Shown piece by piece: positions 24,934-33,317 of a stretch of 36,572 nucleotides of DNA (position 1 is its first letter; each line of letters opens with the position of its first letter). Origin of the DNA: an uncultured Alteromonadales bacterium (lineage in GTDB: Bacteria; Pseudomonadota; Gammaproteobacteria; Pseudomonadales; Cellvibrionaceae); NCBI GenBank assembly GCA_937864365.1, contig CALMJT010000196.1, forward strand, positions 1 through 36,572, written 5' to 3'. The notes beneath the pieces are model-generated. The model saw only the letters and a program-made list of their open reading frames with translations, was not told where the DNA came from and ran no database searches. Both the position numbers and the translations under genes were made by a program.

Positions 24934-25045
24934 CCCGCTCGGGTTCTTAACCTATCTCTCCGCGTTAACTTCGACGAGTTTTTTAAGGCAGAAAAAAACC
25001 CAACATCGTGGAGCTTTTTAAAATTCTATGGTGGTGAGGGAGGGA
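24934..25045. repeat. Decayed tRNA-Ser flank with tRNA 3'-end remnant (unit A, att-like)
   Basis: This stretch aligns with 30256-30370 beside tRNA-Ser: GCTCGGGTTCT, CCGCG, AAAAAAACCC-ACAT-GT and CTTTTT occur in the same order, then TGGTGGTGAGGGAGGGA (25029-25045). That last part matches the tRNA-Ser 3' end TGGCGGTGAGGGAGGGA (30354-30370) at 16 of 17 positions. Similarity stops abruptly inside the T-arm sequence. It is best read as the left attachment-like boundary of an island. Confidence 0.65.
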
Positions 25046-25243
25046 GGGACTTACAGCGATTTCGTCATTTCCGTCCGTATCCAACAGAGATAGGCGCCAA
25101 CTCGCTACAGTTGAATGAATTTAACAAGGCTGTATGCACCTGCAACCCTCGATCAGGTCAACTATTAATCATCAAACACATAATCATCAAACACAGAGCA
25201 ACAATGGTTCTTTCAAAATCCTTTCGACCAAAGCCCACAGATC

Positions 25244-25258
25244 CGTTACAGTGTAACG
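25244..25258. promoter_or_regulatory. Palindromic operator before the RHH gene
   Basis: CGTTACA-G-TGTAACG is a perfect 7-1-7 inverted repeat ending 23 nt before the GTG of the ribbon-helix-helix gene. Ribbon-helix-helix proteins bind such short palindromes as dimers of dimers. Autoregulation of the whole cassette is the likely role, by inference. Confidence 0.55.
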
Positions 25259-25281
25259 CGATTTAGCTTAGGGGCTTCACC

Positions 25282-25491
25282 GTGGATAAAACCGCAACAC
25301 AACGACAACAACGCTACCGGGAACAGATAACCAAAGGCGAAAAGAAACGCCTTCAGGTGGTGCTTGATCGAGAAGAAGCCGACAAGCTGATCAATATTTG
25401 TGCAGCCGAAGGAATCAGCAAAACCGAGTTTATCAAACGAGCCATTTCACAACATCAAAAACATAATACAAACTCAGCACAAAACAGATAG
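25282..25491 (+). CDS. Ribbon-helix-helix (CopG-like) regulator of the R-M cassette
   Basis: A 69-aa basic protein from a GTG start. After an N-terminal RQQRYREQITKGEK arm, the RHH core is KRLQVVLDREEADKLINICA followed by GISKTEFIKRAISQH: one strand and two helices. A clean palindrome lies upstream. It ends 17 nt before the methyltransferase gene. The obvious role is a controller protein that times expression of the restriction-modification genes, in place of the usual HTH C-protein. An antitoxin-like role is the alternative, but no matching toxin of that type is adjacent. Confidence 0.8.
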   Translation: MDKTATQRQQRYREQITKGEKKRLQVVLDREEADKLINICAAEGISKTEFIKRAISQHQKHNTNSAQNR

Positions 25492-25508
25492 TTAAAACGG
25501 TATAACCA

Positions 25509-27035
25509 ATGCTTCAACGACTTACAAATTCAGGCCCAATGAACGAGGTGCTTGAACTTCAAAGCACATACCTACGTTCAAAACCACTCGAAGATAGAAA
25601 ATCATTAGGCCAGTTTTTCACCGCACCAGTTGTCGCCAACTATATGGCTTCAATGCTGCACAAGCCCAAGGATAAAAAAGTAAGAGTTCTTGATGCTGGT
25701 GCCGGTACGGGAATTTTAACCGTGTCAACGGCTGCTCAACTATTGGAACTGGACTGTAAGTTGGTTCACGCGGTTTTGTATGAACTCGATTCTTCAGTTA
25801 TCTCGCACCTGAATCAAACCATGAAGTTGATTGAAAACCTTTATCAGTCGAAAAAAGGTCAATTCACTTTTGAAGTTAGAAACAGTGATTTTGTGCTTGA
25901 TCGACCAGCTAAACTAGAATCATTTGATGTGTCAGTAATCAATCCGCCATACTTCAAATACAATGTTAAAACTTCTCCATATGCAAAAGCCGTAAGTGAT
26001 TTGTATAGCGGTGATCCTAATATATACGCCTCTTTTATGGCTATTGTTACCGCCAGCCTCAATGAAGGCGGTCAAATGGTGGCAATTACCCCGCGCAGCT
26101 TCACCAATGGACTTTACTTCAAAAACTTCAGGGACTACTTATTAGGCGCTACGGCAATCGAATCAATACACATATTCAAACACCGTAACCGTGTTTTCAA
26201 AAATGATGCGGATAAGGTTTTACAGGAAAACATTATTTGTAAGTTCGTGAAATCAGCGAACTATGAAACGGTTGAAGTACGTGCAAGTGACTGTGATTCA
26301 AGCCTAACCAATACGACCATTCAAAAGTATCCTCTGGAATTAATCGTTGATCGATCAAACGACCAACGCTTGATAAGAATTCCTGAATCACTTATGGAAG
26401 CTAAACATCTAAAACAAGCTGAACAACTAGAATCTACTTTCACAGATTCAGGCTACTTCATTTCTACTGGCCCAGTAGTCGAACACCGAACACGAAACTT
26501 CATAGTTTCAGCTGATAATCGAAGCAACACCGCACCACTATATAGGCCACATAATGTTACCCCTTATACGGCTTTGTGGACTGGCGAGGACAAGAAAGAT
26601 GTTCGCTTTGAACTACAAGAACAACATGAAAAGCACATGTTAAAAAACAAAAACTATGTATTGTTGAAACGTTTTTCCTCCAAAGATGAAAAACGGCGCT
26701 TAGTATCTGGCGTTTATCTGGCGAAGTATTTTGAAAACCTCGAATTTATTGGATTTGGAAACAAGGTCAATTACATTGGTGTAAAGTCTGGCGAACTGAC
26801 GAAAAAAGAAGCTTATGGTTTATCGGCTATTTTCAATGGATCATTCTTTGATCGTTACTTTAGGTGCATATCTGGCAACACCCAAGTGAATGCAACTGAA
26901 ATCCGTGTAATGCGCTTCCCAACTCGCGACCAAGTTAGAACCATTGGTGAAGAAGTTTTGAAGCTCAAAGCTTTTGACGCAGACAAGAACAACACAATTG
27001 TTAATCGAGTTTTAAAGATCAAAGACACCGTTTAA
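25509..27035 (+). CDS. PstI-type adenine-N6 DNA methyltransferase
   Basis: A 508-aa gamma-class (Eco57I/PstI-like) methyltransferase. SLGQFFTAP (residues 32-40) is the motif X region, [10 protein letters not shown] (61-70) binds AdoMet and N145-P-P-Y148 is the catalytic motif IV for N6-adenine. The C-terminal half is the target recognition region. M.PstI is 507 aa as I recall, and the downstream endonuclease also matches PstI in length, so CTGCAG is the predicted target. It sits 11 nt before the endonuclease gene in the same direction. Specificity is inferred from family and size, not proven. Confidence 0.9.
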   Translation: MLQRLTNSGPMNEVLELQSTYLRSKPLEDRKSLGQFFTAPVVANYMASMLHKPKDKKVRVLDAGAGTGILTVSTAAQLLELDCKLVHAVLYELDSSVISHLNQTMKLIENLYQSKKGQFTFEVRNSDFVLDRPAKLESFDVSVINPPYFKYNVKTSPYAKAVSDLYSGDPNIYASFMAIVTASLNEGGQMVAITPRSFTNGLYFKNFRDYLLGATAIESIHIFKHRNRVFKNDADKVLQENIICKFVKSANYETVEVRASDCDSSLTNTTIQKYPLELIVDRSNDQRLIRIPESLMEAKHLKQAEQLESTFTDSGYFISTGPVVEHRTRNFIVSADNRSNTAPLYRPHNVTPYTALWTGEDKKDVRFELQEQHEKHMLKNKNYVLLKRFSSKDEKRRLVSGVYLAKYFENLEFIGFGNKVNYIGVKSGELTKKEAYGLSAIFNGSFFDRYFRCISGNTQVNATEIRVMRFPTRDQVRTIGEEVLKLKAFDADKNNTIVNRVLKIKDTV

Positions 27036-27046
27036 GGAATAGCACC

Positions 27047-28030
27047 TTGGAATTCACAGAAGAACAACAAACCAAGCTTGGTCAAGCTAAAGAGATACTT
27101 CAAGAACTGGGACTACCACCCGCGCAATACAATGACCGTTCAGCATGGGTATTTTTGGCATTGGCGAACATTAAGCCTGATGAAGCATGGGAAAGTACAA
27201 CTGCGCCATTATTACCAACTTATGTGATTATGGATTTTATACGCAATCATTACGGCAAGGACTACAAACCCAACAGCCGCGAGACGATAAGAAGACAAAC
27301 TCTTCACCAATTTGAACAGGCTCGAATCATTGACCGCAACCGTGACGACCCAACACGCCCAACCAATAGCAAAGACAATAACTATTCTTTGAATCAACCA
27401 ATCATCGACATATTGAAGGCTTATCCTAACGCTGATTGGAAGCAACAAATTGAAGTTTTCAAACAAGCAGTTCCCGAACTTCAAGCTCAGTACGAGCGCA
27501 GTCTACAAAAACACCAAATTCCCATTACCTTACCCAATGGCGATATAATCAAGCTATCACCCGGAAAGCACAACCAGCTTCATGCAGACATTGTGCATGA
27601 TTTCTGCTCCCGGTTTATTGGTGAAGGAGGACGCCTTCTGTATATCGGTGACACTGCCAGTAGTCGCAAGGAGGGCGGGAAACTGATGTATTTGGAATCT
27701 AACTATCTGGAAAGCTTAGGTGTACCGCCGATGTCACATGACAAACTACCGGATGTTGTTGTGTACGACGAAAAAAGGGAATGGTTATTTTTAATCGAAG
27801 CCGTTACAAGCCATGGACCGGTATCACCCAAACGATGGCTTGAGCTTGAACAAAATTTCAGAAATTGCAAAGTCGGCTTGGTATATGTGACAGCTTTTCC
27901 AGACCGTGTAGAGTTTCGAAAAAATGCAGCTGACATAGCTTGGGAAACTGAGGTCTGGATAGCAAAAAATCCAGACCACATGATCCACTTTAATGGGGAT
28001 CGATTTTTAGGCCCACACCCAAACAAATAG
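27047..28030 (+). CDS. PstI/BsuBI-type restriction endonuclease
   Basis: A 327-aa type II endonuclease from a TTG start with AAGGA 8 nt upstream. The N-terminal part contains a winged-helix-like region ([19 protein letters not shown]). The C-terminal PD-(D/E)xK-like core has LPDVVVYD (D236) and [15 protein letters not shown] (E251), the signature of the BsuBI/PstI family. R.PstI is about 326 aa. It would cut unmethylated CTGCAG. The gene is tightly packed after the methyltransferase and 13 nt before the DUF262 gene. The poor start codon may keep endonuclease levels low relative to the methyltransferase. Confidence 0.9.
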   Translation: MEFTEEQQTKLGQAKEILQELGLPPAQYNDRSAWVFLALANIKPDEAWESTTAPLLPTYVIMDFIRNHYGKDYKPNSRETIRRQTLHQFEQARIIDRNRDDPTRPTNSKDNNYSLNQPIIDILKAYPNADWKQQIEVFKQAVPELQAQYERSLQKHQIPITLPNGDIIKLSPGKHNQLHADIVHDFCSRFIGEGGRLLYIGDTASSRKEGGKLMYLESNYLESLGVPPMSHDKLPDVVVYDEKREWLFLIEAVTSHGPVSPKRWLELEQNFRNCKVGLVYVTAFPDRVEFRKNAADIAWETEVWIAKNPDHMIHFNGDRFLGPHPNK

Positions 28031-28043
28031 CTTTGGACAAAGT

Positions 28044-29144
28044 ATGACCACCCTTCTAGAAACACAACAAAATATACAGACTGAAATAGTAGAAGCAAGA
28101 AGAACAATAAAAACAGACGACTATTCAATGTCAATTGGAGAGTTAATAAACTTATATAAAGACGGAGAAATTACTCTTGACCCAGCATTTCAACGACTTT
28201 TTAGATGGGAACGTGAACAAAAAACAAAGCTTGTTGAGTCAATTTTAATTGGCATACCTGTACCAGGAATTTTTGTGGCTCAAAAAACAGATGGCACTTG
28301 GCATGTGGTAGACGGAGTCCAGCGGCTTTCTACAATTTTTCAACTAGTTGGTGAACTAAAAGAACATGATCCATTAAAGTTAACATATTGCAAATACATC
28401 CCCTCGCTAGAAAATAAAGTTTGGGGAGAACTTCCAACATCGACACAAAGAGAATTTAAAAAGTCAAAAATTAGAGTCAATATTATATTGACTGAAAATA
28501 GTGATGAAGCACAGTATGAACTATTTCAGCGATTGAATACTGGTGGAACCGAACTGTCTGAGCAAGAAGTCAGGAACTGTTTAATGCTGATGATTCAACC
28601 GAAATTTTACGAAAAAATTAATACACTTAAAAACTATAAAAATTATTTAGAATGTATTAATTCGATAAAAGAGCACCAGCTAAAAAAAGAATTCCACATG
28701 GAGCTAATTCTGCGAATGATTATTGGCTTTGAAGGCAAGACCGATTTCAGAAAATATGAGCCGATAAATAAATCGTCGATAAGTGACTTTATAGATCAAG
28801 AAACAATAAGGCTTATGGATAGCTTTGATATCGATTCTTTCGAATCAATTTTTAACAGAACTTTTGACAAATTAAAATCGGTACTTGGCGAATCTGCTTT
28901 TAAAAAATTTGATACAAAACGCAGTTCATTTTCCGGTCCGTTTAACGTCAGTGTATTTGAAATGATTACCTCAGGATTTGCCAAGAATATAGACTCTGTA
29001 GAAAACATTGGAAATTCAGAGGTTCGAGAAAAAATTGAAAAAATTTATTCTATCACAGACATACAAGAATCTCTCGCACGAGGAATAAAACCAATCAAGC
29101 GGTTCAAAGAATTAACAAGCTTTTCGAGAAAGTACTTCAAATAA
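28044..29144 (+). CDS. DUF262 (ParB/GmrSD-like) predicted nuclease
   Basis: A 366-aa protein. The N-terminal DUF262 domain has the family's LDPAFQRLFRWE (canonical form PxFQR-x-W), HVVDGVQRLSTI (D90 to R94; the common form is DGQQR) and LFQRLNTGGTELSEQEVRN. DUF262 domains have a ParB-like fold; those of GmrS and SspE use NTP and sense modified DNA. The C-terminal part is alpha-helical and shows no recognisable HNH motif. The gene follows the PstI-type endonuclease by 13 nt and precedes the HEPN gene by 2 nt, so it belongs to the defence cassette. Its base composition is more AT-rich than the R-M genes, hinting at a separate origin. Confidence 0.85.
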   Translation: MTTLLETQQNIQTEIVEARRTIKTDDYSMSIGELINLYKDGEITLDPAFQRLFRWEREQKTKLVESILIGIPVPGIFVAQKTDGTWHVVDGVQRLSTIFQLVGELKEHDPLKLTYCKYIPSLENKVWGELPTSTQREFKKSKIRVNIILTENSDEAQYELFQRLNTGGTELSEQEVRNCLMLMIQPKFYEKINTLKNYKNYLECINSIKEHQLKKEFHMELILRMIIGFEGKTDFRKYEPINKSSISDFIDQETIRLMDSFDIDSFESIFNRTFDKLKSVLGESAFKKFDTKRSSFSGPFNVSVFEMITSGFAKNIDSVENIGNSEVREKIEKIYSITDIQESLARGIKPIKRFKELTSFSRKYFK

Positions 29145-29146
29145 TC

Positions 29147-29902
29147 ATGAAAAATGACGATTTAATAGAAAGAATCGAATCTGATTTAGGTTGGAGAAAA
29201 AAAGAAGTTTCAAATCTACTTCTTCTTGAAAACGAGGACAATCAGCTACTAATAATAAAATCCACCTTGTTATTACTATATTCACACTGGGAGGGCTTTG
29301 TAAAAAATGCCTGTAAAACTTATCTCGAATACGTCTCAAACAAGAAAATTAGCACGAATATCCTTACGGATAACTTTCAAGCAATCGCACTAAAAGGGAA
29401 AATTCAAGAACTTTACAAATCAGGAGAAACATTAACACTTGCTAATGAACTTGCTTTCATGCAAAACATCAACGGAACAAAAGCTAAAATATTTTCTGTA
29501 AAAAATAACTTCTCAAAATTAGAAAAAGACAAAACAATAATCAATACAAAAAACAATTTAAGCTTTAAAGTCTTTAAGTCAATATTAACGATAATAGGGA
29601 TAGATTACTCAGACAGCATTGACACAAAATGTGCTTTTATCGATGAAAAATTATTGGGTAATCGTAACAAAATCGCTCACGGCAACAGAATTGAAAACAG
29701 TGATGAAGGCTTATATTTAAGTATCAATGAATTAAAAGAAGTTAAAGAACTTATATTTTATTTAATGGATACACTTTCTGAGGATTTGATGTTTTTTGCA
29801 GAAAATGAACTTTATTTCAACTCCAACCAAGAAAGAACCAAAGTATACTTGCAAGAAAAATCTGAAAACATTAGGCGTAAGCTATCTAACCCTCATTTAT
29901 GA
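29147..29902 (+). CDS. HEPN-domain (MAE_28990-like) predicted RNase
   Basis: A 251-aa protein that starts 2 nt after the DUF262 stop. Its N-terminal LLLLYSHWEGFVKNACKTYLEYV and the R173-x4-H178 motif (GNRNKIAHGNR) match MAE_28990/MAE_18760-type HEPN proteins. HEPN RxxxxH sites are metal-independent RNases common in toxin and abortive-infection systems. It is strongly AT-rich. With DUF262 directly upstream it probably forms a sensor-effector pair: DUF262 as trigger and HEPN as the RNA-cutting arm. That pairing is inference from gene order. No separate antitoxin is visible. Confidence 0.8.
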   Translation: MKNDDLIERIESDLGWRKKEVSNLLLLENEDNQLLIIKSTLLLLYSHWEGFVKNACKTYLEYVSNKKISTNILTDNFQAIALKGKIQELYKSGETLTLANELAFMQNINGTKAKIFSVKNNFSKLEKDKTIINTKNNLSFKVFKSILTIIGIDYSDSIDTKCAFIDEKLLGNRNKIAHGNRIENSDEGLYLSINELKEVKELIFYLMDTLSEDLMFFAENELYFNSNQERTKVYLQEKSENIRRKLSNPHL

Positions 29903-29998
29903 AAATAGCTTTTACTACACGAAAATCACTACCAAGTAAATTTCTTGGAATATTATTTTCCTCCAAGAATTGTACTAATAATCTCCAGATTGCTTCGG

Positions 29999-30302
29999 CC
30001 CTTTGGGCTGCGCCGCCTTTGGCGTCTTGTCGCAAATACTTTGTATTTGCTCGAACCGCTCGGGTTCTCACCCTCTCTCACCGCGCTAGTCTTGGCGGAT
30101 ATTCTCGAGAATAAAAAAAGCCCCAACATCGTGAAGCTTTTTAAATTTGGATTTGATTGTCGGTCGGGATTAATCAAAACAATCTTCGGATTGTTTTGAC
30201 CCTTTGGGCTGCGCCGCCTTTGGCGTCTTGTCGCAAATACTTTGTATTTGCTCGAACCGCTCGGGTTCTCACCCTCTCTCACCGCGCTAGCTTTGGCGGA
30301 TA
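29999..30302. repeat. 91-bp exact direct repeat, two copies 201 bp apart
   Basis: 29999-30089 is identical to 30200-30290 and similarity continues to about 30101/30302. Each copy holds the hairpin GCAAATAC-TTT-GTATTTGC and then GGGTTCTCACCCTCTCTCACCGC, which resembles the tRNA-Ser 3' end (GGGTTCGAATCCCTCCCTCACCGC) on the opposite strand to the real tRNA gene. The first copy is followed by a decayed terminator (30115-30142) and a weak tRNA-end-like stretch near 30155-30171. ORFs crossing these repeats are not credible. Confidence 0.8.
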
Positions 30303-30313
30303 TGTTCAGGCAT

Positions 30314-30343
30314 AAAAAAAACCCCTAACATTGTAGGGTTTTT
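30314..30343 (-). terminator. Intrinsic terminator of tRNA-Ser
   Basis: On the minus strand AAACCCTA pairs with TAGGGGTTT across a short loop (one bulge), followed by a run of eight T. It lies 11 nt beyond the tRNA-Ser 3' end. Decayed copies occur at 30115-30142 and about 24990-25020. Confidence 0.8.
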
Positions 30344-30353
30344 CAACATTCGA

Positions 30354-30441
30354 TGGCGGTGAGGGAGGGATTCGAACCCTCGATGCCTTACGACATACAC
30401 ACTTTCCAGGCGTGCTCCTTCGGCCACTCGGACACCTCACC
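30354..30441 (-). tRNA. tRNA-Ser (GGA)
   Basis: An 88-nt serine tRNA including encoded CCA. The acceptor arms GGTGAGG/CCTCACC pair fully. The anticodon loop CTGGAAA gives anticodon GGA (reads UCC/UCU), a long variable arm is present and the T-arm contains GGTTCGAATCC. It has its own promoter and terminator. Its 3' end serves as the likely integration target for the island to its left. Confidence 0.97.
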
Positions 30442-30492
30442 TTCAAAATTGGCATCTTGGAATAAGCAGAAGCGCTAATTTTGGGAGGGCGA

Positions 30493-30521
30493 ACTATACG
30501 CAAACACTAAGTTAGAATCAA
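30493..30521 (-). promoter_or_regulatory. Promoter of tRNA-Ser
   Basis: On the minus strand TTGATT (30516-30521), 17 nt of spacer and TATAGT (30493-30498) are followed by a GC-rich TCGCCCTCCC discriminator. That discriminator is typical of growth-rate-controlled stable RNA promoters. Confidence 0.75.
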
Positions 30522-30658
30522 TGCTTATTCTTTCTGTATTGATTTACGCACTGTAAAGATAACAGGCAACATGGATACATTTCTGTTCTTTGACAATACT
30601 TAGTAACGTGGCTTCTTATATTTAAATATCGACCCCCTAACCAAAAGTTGAAAAAGAC

Positions 30659-31627
30659 ATGCAGATATCCAAATGGATCGTGATTGGCACCTTGGAAATT
30701 TACGCTGTACTGATTCTGCTGTCGGTGTTTTTGCTCTTTAATATCAAAGGTCTGAGAAAGCTTGTTCAAAAGTTGATGCTAACGATTCAAGGACTTACCG
30801 ACGAACTGAATGAGATCAAGGAAAACCCTACTCATAGCTCAAATGACAAGCAGTTGTACCAAAAACAGGTAGGCCAGCAGTTACAAATTAGTCTTGGGCA
30901 TCTCGCTAAGATTTCTAGCGCGCCTTCAGTTGAAGATGCGTTGAAATCATCCGATCAGCCAGAGGCGCAAGCAGTTGCGTTTCGAGCACAAATTCTGCAA
31001 ACAGAAATGGATGCCATCGAAGATAATCGTACCAACTGGAGAAAACTTTATTCAAGCCTGAATACTATTGTTCGAATGTTTGAACAAGAGCCCAAGTCAA
31101 CAGAGCAAGCAGCCTCTCGTGCAAGCGGCATAAAGAGTTTAACGCAAGAAATTGATTCTATTTTGAAAGGCTCTGAAGACAAAACCCACGGTGAAATCTG
31201 TTCAGAACTTATGCAGTACAAAGATCTGTTGAAGCAGCTGGAGCGCAATTCTGACTCTGCTCAATCTGAGCATTTTCAAGACACGCTAAAGAATTGGAAG
31301 CAATCTGCCAATTTGTTTAAAAAATCGCTTCAGAAGCAATCAGCAGAAGTGTCTTCGAGTGATCAAAAACAGCAGTATCAACAACATTTAGCGTCGTTCG
31401 ATGCTTTTATGAATGAATCACATGTGCATATTAATGCCCTCGAAAATGAAGTGATTCGCCTAGAAAAAGAGCTTAATACCAGTAAAAGCCAGCGGAAAAC
31501 GCAGCCAGATAACAAAACTACACAGCAACTTATGAACGAAAATGTTGCACTAAAAAAACGCCTAAAACAGCAGCAGGCGGAAATTGATCAATTACTAGCT
31601 CAAATGCAACTCGATGACAGTTTATGA
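30659..31627 (+). CDS. Membrane-anchored coiled-coil protein, unknown function
   Basis: A 322-aa protein with one N-terminal membrane span (about residues 8-28, rich in I, L, V and F). A long Q-, K-, E- and S-rich cytosolic region follows, with several heptad-like stretches, the clearest at the C terminus (LMNENVALKKRLKQQQAEID). There is no enzymatic motif. It might act as a scaffold or cell-envelope organiser. It is followed by the cyclase gene in the same direction, but the gap of about 200 bp suggests separate transcription. I do not recognise the family. Confidence 0.75.
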   Translation: MQISKWIVIGTLEIYAVLILLSVFLLFNIKGLRKLVQKLMLTIQGLTDELNEIKENPTHSSNDKQLYQKQVGQQLQISLGHLAKISSAPSVEDALKSSDQPEAQAVAFRAQILQTEMDAIEDNRTNWRKLYSSLNTIVRMFEQEPKSTEQAASRASGIKSLTQEIDSILKGSEDKTHGEICSELMQYKDLLKQLERNSDSAQSEHFQDTLKNWKQSANLFKKSLQKQSAEVSSSDQKQQYQQHLASFDAFMNESHVHINALENEVIRLEKELNTSKSQRKTQPDNKTTQQLMNENVALKKRLKQQQAEIDQLLAQMQLDDSL

Positions 31628-31836
31628 TCAACTACCAAAGCCGTAATGACTAACAATAGACAGATGAATTCTTGAAGTTGTATATTCCACCACGTTATTT
31701 CAAACGCTATGTCTCGAAACCTAATAAAAAGAACAGAACAAAACTTTTTGTTTGATCCTTACTTTATTAAATGTGATTATGTTTGATCTTTCGCTCGTTA
31801 ATTTATAATTCAACAAGTATTCGCAGTGCAACGTTC

Positions 31837-33225
31837 ATGACGAGAGAAAAAATCCAGTACAGTGACTTTTGGGCAAGTCCGCAACGATATTTTTACTTCC
31901 GCTCGTTAATTGCGTTTTCAGTGGTTGGTTCTCTTGTTTCTTACAGAAGCTGGCCAGAATTTGATATAACTTCAATCGCCCTTTCTATTCTTACCCTGTG
32001 TTACTTGGCGCTTACGCGTTTTCTTTCTGAAAAAAAGCATTCCGATGAACGAAAAGAAAAACTCGAACGCTATTTTGGTTGGGTAGATGCAGCTCTAATT
32101 GGCGCCTGTTTGTGCCTTGTTGATTTTCAAATTTTACCAACAGTCTTATTTGCCACCATTATTCAATTTAATGCAGCGTTACAAGGTGGCAGCCGAAAAT
32201 GGCTTGAAGATAACGCAGCCTTTTTTATTGGCGCTGGCACCGGCGGATTTTTGTACACACCCGTTTGGGTGCTTAGTTCCAGTGTTCAAATCAGCGCAAC
32301 CACTCTTATTGGCGTTAGTGTTTACATTGTACTTTATGGTTTGTACTTAAATTCTAAGCTTCGCTCTGCCAGTAAACGAATCGCAGAGCTAACCGAAGTT
32401 ACCGAAAAAGAAAAGGCCAAAGGCTTTTTACTATCTCGATACATTTCACCAGCGGTTTACAGCGCCATCAGTACCGATAACGAAAACCGCCTGCAGACCG
32501 AACGCAAACGCTTAACGGTGTTCTTTTCGGATATCCAAGGGTTTACGTCGCTTTCTGAAGAACTGGAAGCAGAAACGCTTTCAACACTGCTCAACTTATA
32601 TTTGACCGAAATGACCAAAATCATTGCCCATTTTGGCGGCACGGTTGATAAGTTTATGGGTGATGGAATTATGGTGATTTTCGGTGATCATGAATCCAAA
32701 GGCGTAAAAACCGACTGCATTCGCTGTGTATCCATGGCGATTGCCATGAAAAAACGTATGCGTGTTTTACAGAATCATTGGTTTAGCCAAGGCATTAAGA
32801 AGAAATTGCAAATCCGTATGGGCATTAACACCGGCTACTGTACGGTAGGTACCTTTGGTACTCGCGCCCATCACCTCGATTACACCGCTCTCGGTACACA
32901 CGTTAACTTGGCGAGTCGCTTGGAGTCTGCCGCCGATCCCGGCGAGATTTTGTTGTCGCATGAGTCTTGGGCTTTGGTTAAAGACACCATCATGTGTACC
33001 AACAAAGGCATGATCGAGGCCAAAGGCTTTAGCTATCCCATTGAGGTTTACGAGGTCGTGGACTTCCGTAAGAACCTCGGCGCACATCAAACCTATATGG
33101 AATCTAACGCCGAAGGTTTTTCCATGCATTTAGATCTAGAAAAAGTGCGTAACTTTGAGAAAGAAAAGGTTATTTACGATCTAGAAAAAGCGTTGCAAAC
33201 CATTAAAGATCGAGTAATCCAATAA
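31837..33225 (+). CDS. Membrane class III adenylate cyclase
   Basis: A 462-aa protein from the ATG at 31837; a TTG at 31783 would add 18 residues with no better signal. The N-terminal half has about five or six hydrophobic spans (22-36, 44-60, 83-110, 128-145, 153-172). A short linker follows (SRYISPAVYSAI), then the cyclase domain. Metal ligands are D232 (FFSDIQGFTSLSE) and D276 (DKFMGDG). K272 and D348 (HHLDYTALG) are the adenine-specifying pair, and N357 and R361 (VNLASR) are the transition-state residues. The full set predicts an active adenylate cyclase at the inner membrane. The input signal is unknown. Confidence 0.92.
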   Translation: MTREKIQYSDFWASPQRYFYFRSLIAFSVVGSLVSYRSWPEFDITSIALSILTLCYLALTRFLSEKKHSDERKEKLERYFGWVDAALIGACLCLVDFQILPTVLFATIIQFNAALQGGSRKWLEDNAAFFIGAGTGGFLYTPVWVLSSSVQISATTLIGVSVYIVLYGLYLNSKLRSASKRIAELTEVTEKEKAKGFLLSRYISPAVYSAISTDNENRLQTERKRLTVFFSDIQGFTSLSEELEAETLSTLLNLYLTEMTKIIAHFGGTVDKFMGDGIMVIFGDHESKGVKTDCIRCVSMAIAMKKRMRVLQNHWFSQGIKKKLQIRMGINTGYCTVGTFGTRAHHLDYTALGTHVNLASRLESAADPGEILLSHESWALVKDTIMCTNKGMIEAKGFSYPIEVYEVVDFRKNLGAHQTYMESNAEGFSMHLDLEKVRNFEKEKVIYDLEKALQTIKDRVIQ

Positions 33226-33249
33226 AGCCGTAGCAATTACGGCTTTATT
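33221..33249 (+). terminator. Intrinsic terminator of the cyclase gene
   Basis: AATAAAGCCGTA and TACGGCTTTATT form a 12-bp perfect stem with loop GCAAT, starting at the cyclase stop codon. The T-rich 3' side suits termination of the rightward transcript. Confidence 0.8.
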
Positions 33250-33317
33250 TCAGTAAAACTCACGGGAAAGACTCAATCATTTTAGAGCTTTACCCAAGAC
33301 CTTCATACGCTAAAAAG

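Noticed and set aside
24803-25021. Open frame of 72 codons on the plus strand
   Set aside because: A TTG start with no ribosome binding site, and its second half runs through the decayed tRNA-Ser flank repeat.
29953-30282. Open frame of 109 codons on the minus strand
   Set aside because: It spans the 91-bp direct repeat twice, so its protein is an internal duplication of translated non-coding repeat, with no ribosome binding site.
24179-30353. Integrase, phage genes or a CRISPR array in the island
   Set aside because: I looked for recombinase motifs, phage structural genes and regularly spaced repeats and found none; the only repeats are the tRNA-flank units.
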